64,000 bases of DNA from Bimastos eiseni (taxonomy: Eukaryota > Annelida > Clitellata > Crassiclitellata > Lumbricidae): assembly GCA_959347315.1 (NCBI GenBank), contig OY365819.1, forward strand, positions 23,206,589-23,270,588, written 5' to 3'. Below the pieces are notes generated by a model. That model saw only the letters and a program-made list of their open reading frames with translations, was not told the origin of the DNA and did not search any database. Position numbers and translations under genes: made by a program. This document shows, piece after piece, positions 39,101 to 49,600 of the stretch (its first letter is position 1; each line of letters starts with the position of its first letter).

Positions 39101-42100
39101 TTTCGTTGAGCATGGAAGCTGAAACGCTGGAACGCTTGAAAATGGCTCAGGCCGAAGACCCTGATCTCTCAAAGGTGCGTCCCTGGTTAGAGGAAGGAGC
39201 GCTGGTTCCGGAGTTGGTAGACATTCTATTCGAGAGTGCGATTGTGAAGGCATCAGCGCGAGGGGTTGTACTTGCGCGACGGCGTGATGTATCGGAAGAA
39301 ACCGGACGGGTTAGAGCAACTACTACTGCCCAAGGCCCTTCGGGAGGAGTATTTGAGGCTTGCTCACACCGGAATAACTGGAGGTCATTTGGGCGTCCGA
39401 AGAACTAGATGGAAAGTTAGGCAACGAGCGTATTGGGTAGGATGGTCGGAGGAAGTGAAGAGATTTTGTCGGTGTTGCTCGCAATGCAACCAATATCATC
39501 GTGGTAAGCCTCCGCGTCAAGGACCGTTGCAACCATTGCCATGTGGAGAGCCATGGGAGCGCCTTGGTGTGGATTTGACTGGGCCCCATCCCCGAAGTAT
39601 TCGCGGGCATGTCTACATATTAACCGTCATGGACTATTTTACGAAGTTCGTTGAGGCGATACCCATCGTGAACCAGGAAGCTTCGACCGTTGCTGAGGCC
39701 TTGGCGGAGAACGTCATTGTACGCTATGGAGCCCCATTGCAAATTTTAACAGACCAAGGAACCAATTTTGATGGAAACTTGTTCCGTGAACTCTGCAAGC
39801 TGTGCGGCATTGATAAGGTCAGAACTTCGAGTTACCATCCGAGCGGAAATGGGTTAATCGAACGATTTCACAGGACCCTTAATGCCATGTTGGGGAAAAC
39901 TATTTGCGACCATCAAAGGAACTGGGACGAGATGCTGCCTCTGACGCTCGCTGCCTATCGCTCCTCTCTACATGAGACGACCGGTTTTACGCCTAACCGT
40001 TTGATGTTCGGTCGCGAACTAAGGGCTCCTCTGGATCTCGTCTATGGAAGGCCGCCAGACTCAGACTCGGGCCCCGCTACGTACTCGAGTTACGTCGACG
40101 ACCTAGCCGAAAGGATGGAGTCAGCATATCGTATTGTACGCGAACGACTACGGGTGGCAGCGGAGCGGAGCGGAGGAAGCAAACCTACGATATGCGCGTC
40201 CGCCCGGTCCAATTTTCGATAGGGGATCGTGTTTGGTACTACACTCCGAGGCGTTTCCGCGGAAGGAGTCATAAGTGGCAACGAATGTACACTGGACCCT
40301 ACGTCGTCGCGGAGCAGCGCGGAACAGTGAACTTCTGCATTCGAAAAACGGCCAACTCTCGACCTCTCGTAGTACACGTGGATAAGTTGCGTCCATGCTA
40401 CGACGCGACGACTACTGAGTTGGACGAAGCCGCGATTGAACCGACGCCTGTAAACTGGACAGACAGCCGACGACCGAGGCGTTCTATACGACGGCCGTTC
40501 CGGTTCCAGTAGGCTTCAGCGCGAAGTGTTGGAGGAATTTTGCTGCCGCAAGATCCAAGCTTGAGTCGAGATTGGACGGGAAAATTCTCCAACACTTGAA
40601 ATTTTGCGACGATCGGAATTGGAATAGAAAGGGGAACCATTACGAAGAAAATGTTGTGAAACTTCGTGGGAAAGATGCAACAGGAGTGTTTTTAGTGAGA
40701 CTGCGATGGAAGCCTAGTTTAAAAGGCGATAGTGAAGTAGTTCGCTTTTAAAGAAATCAGGAAATGATATTCGTGGAAAAGCCTATGACAATCAGCATTA
40801 TCGGGTATTTCTTCGTCGGCTACTTGCGTGGAGCGGAAGTCCGAAGAAATTTTCTGATCCACCTGTGATAATCGACTGTCCTGTCAAAGACACGAGGGGG
40901 CGTTTTAAAAGGATTCGCTATAGAGGAAGTACACACGAAGAAGTCATATTGAAAGGCCGCATGCAAGAAAGGCGAAAGAGATTATTTGATCGGCCTATAC
41001 TGATTGTCCGTTGCGGCCCAGAAAACTAAGGTCTGTTTCTGAGCAGATCAAAGGCCTGTTGCGGCATGGATCAACTTTCACACGGCCGAAGGACGGAAGA
41101 CTGGAGGAGAGCCGTCGCTTAGGTGGTCGACGATCAACTTTGGCGTCTATGTTTCTACGGTTGAAGGGAGGAGGAATAAAGAAAGGGGCGTGGCATTGAT
41201 ACGCCGCACTAATCGACAATTACTAAAATATGCAATAGACGGTCATTATGTTGCATTGTCATAGTTGGACTGAGAGGCAAAGGTCTGTTGTTTGAATCAT
41301 GGCTGGAAGACACACTCGCAGTTGTGAACTGTGCCCGACCGTTTTTATAGGCAGTGACCCGCAGTGGGCCTTGGAGCGCCATCGACGCTTGGTTCATCGA
41401 ATTTACTGTCGTCGCGTCGAAGACACCGATGTGGCCTTGGGTCGGGACTACACTGGTCCTTCCCCTGCCCAGAGTTTTACGTGCGGCGCTGCTGTCGTCC
41501 GTGGGTCGTACGCTTCGGGTTCTGCTGCGGACGATCCCTTGCCGATCGACGATTCTCTGGTCGGAATGACTGTCGGGCAAGTGGCGCTTCTTGTCCTGGA
41601 CGGACGTAGGCTGGCTCTGAGATCCAGCGAAGGACAGTTCCGTGACGCCGTTAACCGACGCGCTCCCCACTGTCCTCGGTGGTTGAGCGACGGAATTTAT
41701 TGGGGATGTCGTCTTGACTCTGCACTTCGGCGGACGGGTTCCCACCCGCCTTCTTCTCATTCATCCATGGATGGCGACGCCGGAAGCCCTTCGGTCTCCC
41801 ACTTCAGTGAACCACCTGCCAGCCCTGAGACTGCCAGATCCTCTTTCGTCGCTGGAATGAATAGCGCGTCCGACCCTGGTGTGGAAATTGAAGTGATCAC
41901 CGTGGACTCTGACAGTGATGCCACCGAGTCGGATTAGTATTACCGACACTGAAATAACTGACGGTGTAAAGACTTATAATTATATCGACCCCAATTAGGG
42001 CAATTCATTTAATTTGATAAATGAGGCTTTAGTTATTCGTCTGTTTTGCTGAGTTGCTTGGTCGTTTGGCTAATGAATAGGGTAGCGTTGGATTGGTACT

Positions 42101-43649
42101 TTTGCGAACATTAAGGAAGTTGTTTGCGATTATCAGCTTGAAGACTTTTAGGCGTTTCGCATTTATTATGCTTCGTTATGTTAACTGTTACTGTTCACTT
42201 TCTCCACTGCTGTACTCTCCAAGGGATGTGGGAATCCCTATCATGCAGGGGAGGGAAGGTGTTGAGAAATTGTCGCACTAGGGGACCCCCTCTCTTTCTA
42301 GTCGGTCTTGTTCCCACGGTCAGCGCTCCTCGGTTTCCCTGATCGTGCACCCTCCCACTCAAGCTTCGCTCCTTCCCCTCGCTTTTCTGTCGCCAGCTCT
42401 CTTCTCAATGCTCTCTCTTTCTCACGCTTTATCTGTTGGCACTGCTCTTGTTTGTTCTTTCCTCCCTCGCTTTCTGTCGTCAGCCTGCTCTTCGCCTGTC
42501 GGCGATTCCTTTGTGTGGCCGTTTTTGGTGGGAATTTGTTTCCTAAAATCTTCGCCAGGTGTTCTCTTTCCCAGGGTCGAGGGCGGTTTCAGCGCTATAA
42601 AAGGGGGCCCGGTTTTAGTCGAAAAGAGAGTCCGAGGAAGACCGTCAGAAGGAGCAGTCGAAGCACGGCCTGATCGAACCGAAGAGAGCAGTCTGATCTC
42701 CACCAGCCGAGGGGAACAGTTCGAATAAGTCCGACATAGCGACACGGGGTCTGCCGGTCAACAGTAGGCTACCTGAAAAAGAGTACGGCAGTGAGATTGT
42801 GAGGAGGTGGCCACTCGTTCGTTGAGAGGACGACCGGCCAGGGCGAGATTTGGCGTCTGTCAAGAAATACAGAAATATTGCAGAATTGTCGTGGTTAAGT
42901 CCTCTGCCGGACCGGAGAGGCCGAAATTCGCGCGTGACATCCTTGTAGTAGAGACCCCCCTTAGATTTCGCCACAGATCATTCAAAAATCTCCTTCTTCG
43001 TCAAGAACTTATCCTTTGTATGCACCTATTGAGTCCAATCTTGGGTGGTCGGTTATTTGCGTAAAGTCCAGTCTTTGTATAAAATGATCTGTCATACTGT
43101 CCAACCATGACTGTCCCAAGTTTGCTAAGCATCTGCTAATTATCCGACATTATGAAACATTTTTTAGGCCTACTCGTATTTTACCATCATGCCTATTAAT
43201 TAGCAGATGAGTTTTCAACCAACGATTTGGAAGTTAATTTATTCAGAGAGAACAAGCGTTAGAACAAGTTGACCGCGATCAATTTCTGGCTGGGCATCCA
43301 TCACAAGCTCCGAGAAAAAAAGCAGATTCAAGTGAACGGTTTCTGACCGTTGTCAGAAACTACATCGTCTACATGAAGCGCAATCTCATGAACTACATGT
43401 AGGAATTGTAGGCCCTACCTCCGTGCAATAGCTCATAACCTGTCTTTTTGAGCACGCTGTGCTATATGACAATACTATTTGTGGTTCTGTATCTATAGTT
43501 CGAAGGTTCGATAGTCCGAAGGATCGATAGTCCGAAAAAAATTGCCTAGTCCATGCACTCTTCGGATTATCGAACCTTCGGACTATCAAGCCTTCGGAAT
43601 ATCGAACCCTAGGCACTCTCGAGTTTACACTAATCTTCGGAATATCAAG

Positions 43650-43685
<36 letters not shown>

Positions 43686-46600
43686 CAGGACACTATGAGG
43701 CGATACGAGAACAATTAAGTGGTGCTATAAGAATAATAGACAGGATTCCATTGTTCCAGAACCAATTCTTTGCCTACAACTCTCTTTATACACGTACATA
43801 CATGTATGCATGCATGCATGTATGTGTATAAAGAGAGTTGTAGGCATGCATATACACACATACATACGTGCGTACATACATACATACATGCATGGATGCA
43901 CGCACGCTCGCATGTATGTATGTGCGTATGTATGTATGTGTGTTTGTGTAAGTGCGCATATATAGTTTGGGTGAGCCTATGGTTAGCGCTAAGGGTATTT
44001 CGCTTGATACAAATCCATCTTCACTTGAATTTACTTGCCATTTAATCAGAATCTCGCTCAAATGGCCGAAGAATAATCAGTAAAATAATAAGTTTACTCA
44101 CAAATGGAACGACCGTGGCGTTCCTTTAATTTTCTGATTACAGCAGGCGTTGATTGCCGCGCAAGAAGGCATTTTTACTTGAAAATCGGTATCAACAACA
44201 AATCGAACGTCAAGATGGCAGCTGCTTAACCTCGAGTTAAAAACCGTAAGCGCAATCTATGGTTTTTATAGCTATGATCAAAGATGCCTCATCTTAGGGT
44301 CGTAGGGTTCAGACACAGTCAGAAAAGGAAAAGAAGAACTTAACAGCGGTATGGTGTGCATACCATGCCGAGAGAATGTGCACACTTTCATATTAGGCCT
44401 ATAATGTGAAATACTGCTTTTGTAGTAATTACTTCAAATCAAGTAACAAAGACACAATTATAAAGTAGCTATTGTTATTGAACTCGTCATAATGTACCAA
44501 GTAATCAAGTATAAAATGTCTACACAACATGTTGTGAATGTTGTAAATTTCCAGACGTTACAGTATTAAAGTCTTACGTATAAGTGTGGTCATCGTGACT
44601 GTGTTTTCGGTTCCGCCGTTCGGAGTTGTATCGATGATACATTCTGTGCAGGTGTCGGACACAGCAACGCATGCCTTGGCGTCGTCGTGCCAGTAGAGGT
44701 TCGCAGGACATGGCTGGTAGTAAGTTGTCCCTTCACTGCATTGAATAAAATACTGACAACTTCCACACCACTGGTAGTCTCCATCTATTTGTCCCGAGCA
44801 GCTTTCGATACACGTCAGTCCAGTGTTTATACAGTTTCGAGGAGGATCTGTTAGACATAAAGCAACGACAGTACAATTCAAAGCCAGATCTAAAAGTATC
44901 CTAGGCTAATACCACGATGCCGGCATTTGTGAATAATGTTGCCGGTGGAACTTTTCAATATCATTAGATGCAAAGGCCAAGTGCAGAAGTTTTTACGAAT
45001 TGCGGATGATTGCCGACGTATTCTTCAACAACGGACACGTTATCAACGGACTCATCGTTAAGGTTGTAAGCGCTTCATTTAGATATGAAAGGGACACTCA
45101 TGAATTATTGTGCATGATTATTTTTAAACCCTTACAATGAAAAGTTAAACTGTGTGAAGAGTGTCAGTGACTTTTTACGATAATTTGTGTCAAACTCTGC
45201 CCCTGTGTTTCGAAAGCACTGACTTACCGCAACATTGAGAAAACGCTGAGTTTTATAGAAGTTAATTATAAAGCAGACGAACTGAAGTATTAAGCGATCT
45301 GTGTTCAACTTTAAAACTCCCCAACTGTGTATTGATTTTTTAACGACACCATATCGAAGATGATTTGGTGTCACCCTCCTCTTTTCTCCAGGCTTGGGAC
45401 TGGCACTGTGAAAGTCCAAACAGTGGCGGTGTTAAACTCTCCAACTCAAACCACTTCCAACTAGTTTTAATTTAACATTCAGCGCTGTTGTTCGGAGGCT
45501 GGTACGACACAGGATGCTCCCCTCTAAAAAATTCTTTGACAATCCCTGCATATTAACCCCTACCCTTCCGGCCTTTAGTTTCTATCAGGCATATTATAAA
45601 TTTCTTAACTTATGATAGAATAGCCTATAATATGTAAATCTCGGCGCATATACATGTAAAGAGGTTGCGAAAACCGGTTCATATCAGACACATTATACAT
45701 TCGTATACACAGAAAACCTTCATTCACATTGTATTAGAGTTGTCCACGGGGTCAATTTTCATGACTCAACCGAACCCGACCCATTGAAAATGGACCCAAC
45801 CCAACCAGACTTCTAAAACCAAATATTTGACCGACCCGACCTATGACGTACATGACCCGACCCAATTCGTCCCGACCCGCCTTTAATATTAATTTTACTA
45901 ATATTATTTATCGTCTAATTCTAATGTCGTAAAAACGCAGCACAGTCACCGCCATATATGATCATGATATTGATTTGTGAGGAAGTATAAGGGAAGATAT
46001 ATTTGTTTATCATATTTATTTGTCTTAACTTTCTTTTTTTAAACTTCCTACGCATTGAGCCAAGCAAAGTTGATACAACATTCATGTTCCACTTGCGACC
46101 TTCTCCATTTATTAAAAGAACGATGTAAAAGAGCACGAAATGGTAAAATGATAAAATATTACAAAAGCGTAGTTGAGAGTCATGATAGGATTAGTTGATC
46201 AGTGTAAAGATCTAAGCATAAGCGTCTATGCCTGGGATAAATGAGCCATTGCTCTGTGATAGAAAGAATCTCCGAACGCGCGTAAGGCTTAAGCGATATA
46301 GTTTCGTTAACGGATGCTCCATGTTGACAACTCCGCGTAGAAATGTGGTCTTGTGTCTCTGCACGTCGGCCTGAAGTCCTAAAAATGCTCTGAACTATAA
46401 AAGAATCTCCGAAAGGTGGTAACCGGTTATAGCGTGGAGTGACACGTGGCCTGGGCATTAATTCGCTATTTTGCAAATCTGGAATATCAATCTTTTGTTT
46501 ACTGAAAGTCTCAGCCACATATCTGTGACGCGCAGCCTAGAGATTTGAGGGGATCAATTGACGAGGGGGTCAATTGACTATTGGGGAATCAACTGACGGG

Positions 46601-49600
46601 GACCAGTTGAAGTGGGCGTAGAATCGAAATTATTCCAGGTTTGGGACCCGACCCAAACCCACAATTCTTCATTGTCTTCTTCCTTTTCTTGGATTGAGCA
46701 AATCAAATTCAAAATTTGCGAAATCATAATTAAACAAATGACAAGAATGATCAACGTAATAATGCATTATAAATAGTATAGGTTATCTCACTTAAAGTGC
46801 AATGTTGCAATCTAGATGTACACAGTATGCCTACACGTAACAGCCTACAGCAACTACAACTCGTTGATAATGAGTGTTTTTCATGAAACAATAACTGTTC
46901 GAAGACGGGTGCTTTCCACTTTCAGCGATGTCAAATTACATTATAAGACAATAATCACAGGCAATTTGTCTTGTAAGATAGCCCCACTTTATGGTAGGCG
47001 ACTTACTCCTGGGTAGTCTATCGCCAATGGTTCGAGCATCAATCCAACTGCCAGAGTTCGTGTCGGCCTTATAGATCACGTGTGTATCTTGAGTCCGTTT
47101 GCAACCAAACAACCGAGGATCGAATCGTAAACGAAGTCGAATAACGTCGTCGTCATCTCGTGGAAATATAACTCAGTCCTTCTGTGGATAAGGAAGTTAT
47201 TAGGTCTAGAAATACTTAATAACGTTCTGTGAAAGTCTTGCATGTATTGGATTGTAACGACTTGACCCCAGCTGAAGACTTGGCAGTTGTATCAGCCACT
47301 TATCAGCCAGGATTTGTGAGATAAGTTTTTGGTTTTATTTTGAAGATGACTGTTAAGAATGAGCTATTTCAAATTGTTGCTTAATAGATTACAGAGCAGA
47401 TTTCATAAAATTTCTTAGAAACAGACAGACAGACACTAAGAGGTGCTAGAAAGCAGATTAGTTCGAATCTCACATCAGTCAGACACTGAAAATAAACTAG
47501 ATAAAATCTCCCAGAGTCATTCAGAACTAGTCAGAAGTCAGTCAACACTAGTTTATCAACAAGTATACCAGATAGCTAACCTCTGGGAACTACAACTCAG
47601 TTATCATTAATTTTATATAACAGCAATTCAGCATACCTTATCACTAGAATACTTAGACAACAAGATTGCGAGGAGGTCAGGTTGGCTACCTGAGCAAAGA
47701 ATGTGAGAAGCGATTGTAGCAGTTCACGAACGACAAAGAGTTGACAGCGCTACCTAAGAAACGGGACTAAACACGATGACGTTGAAGGGATATGCATTAA
47801 AAAGAACTAAACTGACTCCTGGCGCAATTTGCCGACATAGCTTTCACAATAATGTAGTTTTGCTACTATCAGGAGATAGTCCGAAAGCGAAACAGGACAA
47901 AATGTCACAGGACGTTTTTGACGCAGATCTCCGAATGTAATATGAAGCTAGACCGATGAAAGTATTTATCCTAAACTCGAAGTTGGAATTATGAAAAGAA
48001 TCATGATTAAATATATTCGGGATGAATATGAAAATTCTACTTGTCGTGGAACGCTTTTAGTCAAAATATTTTAATCAATCCCGCTTCCAATTAAACGGCA
48101 TCACTTTTTATCCATCCAACTTCCATTTAGGCATGCTTAATTTTATTAATCCAGCATCCATATAAGCATTATTCTTTTTATCAATCCAGCTTCCATTTAG
48201 GCATAATTCTTTTCATCAATTTAGCTTCCATTCAAACGGGATTTTTTGATAAATCCAGCTTTCATTTAAGTATGATTTGTTTCATCAATCGCGCCTCCAT
48301 TTAAGCATAAATTTTTATCAGTATTCTTTTAATTGATTTAGCTTCTAGTTAAACATGATTTTTTTCACCTTCTACTGACGATCGCGAGGCTTAACCTGAT
48401 TTGCCACGGGGAATAATTTACGACACTAAAGTGGTAGATTACCATATATTGCATCAGAGATCTGCGCTAAAACGGAACTGAGCCAAAACGTCACCTACCG
48501 TTAACAGAAGCTTTACGGATTATCACCTGAGACCAGCAAAACTGCATTATGGATTTTCGACGAAAATGTCAGGAAATTGGCATACGAATTTGCGATATAT
48601 TTCCAAAATAGATATGCCTAAATCATTATTCAAAATGTGCTCAGCCAGATTGGCTGCGTGCTTTCATGTCTGGCCGAAGTGAGCTGTAAGCCTATCTACT
48701 CAGCCCAGAAGAAACAAGTTTGGCCAGAGCAGAAGTGTCACGTTGAAAACGTGCGACCGCTCCAAACCATTGACCAGCAATGATGGTCAGCCGTCGATCT
48801 GCCTCTTCCTCCTCCTCCTCCTCGTTCTCCTCCTCCTTCTCTTCGGCACCTAAGTCAAGCGGACTTAGATTGCGTCGGCCGCCAACCGATCCAAGTGATG
48901 TCTTTGGTCTACGGTCTGCCGATATACCGATCCAGGGAGACACCGGGCCATCAACGTACCGAAAGCAGCCAACGCCTCGCCCCTTCAGGCAATGCCCGAT
49001 TGGGCTTTCGAAACTAGAAAGAGGATCATGTAGTACAATATTATAGTGGATACGTGCAGTGACAGGAAGTCATTGCGATACTTCAAGCATATATGTAGAG
49101 AAATGGGCAAAGCGAGGGAATCGGGCAATGATCCTAGCTGAAGCATTTGCAGTGAGTAGTAGCAGTCTAGGCGGAACAAACGCATGAACCTGTTTGGTTA
49201 AGACAGAGGAAAAGACCGATCGTCTGATGGCTCTGAGTCGCCTCAATTGAAAGCAAACTTAAATATAAAGCATCTATGTGACGAAGACTTTACGAGCTCG
49301 AGAGTTTTCTTTAGGTAGCTATTATTCTCTATTGTGGGTTCTTTTTAAGTGCCACATACACCTCGTTCTCAGCCGTGCAGCTAGCAATCAACCAACCTAG
49401 CAAAGATATAATGAAAATATATGGAGAGATTTACATTATGAGAACCTTAGCTTCATGACATTTCAACTCGGTAGTATGAAATGGCCAAACCATAAGTAAG
49501 CCTAACTGTTGCTGAATGTTTATTCGGCCCTTGCCTGTAACATAGGATTTGCCGACGTTTCTAGGATAAACAGCGTCTATTAACTGTGATATTATATTTT

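Larger units (their letters stand above)
35233..42975 (+). mobile_element. Ty3/Gypsy-type LTR retrotransposon, recent but defective
   Basis: A 7743-bp element flanked by the 4-bp target duplication GATC (35229-35232 and 42976-42979). Two 716-bp LTRs start TGT and end ACA and differ at four positions with no indel. Gene order is gag (CCHC), protease remnant, reverse transcriptase, RNase H, integrase, which is the Ty3/Gypsy order, followed by an extra 3' gene. It lies in intron 2 of paralogue 1, in the opposite direction. Its base composition is clearly richer in G+C than the AT-rich flanks. The protease lacks its catalytic half and pol changes frame three times, so the copy is probably not autonomous unless some breaks are assembly errors. 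Confidence 0.95.

Noticed and set aside
41209..41760. 183-codon minus frame opposite the extra retrotransposon gene
   Set aside because: Shadow of the G+C-rich plus-strand gene; no domain or start context.
47000..47060. tRNA-like GGTTCGAGCATC box
   Set aside because: No matching A box or cloverleaf could be drawn around it.
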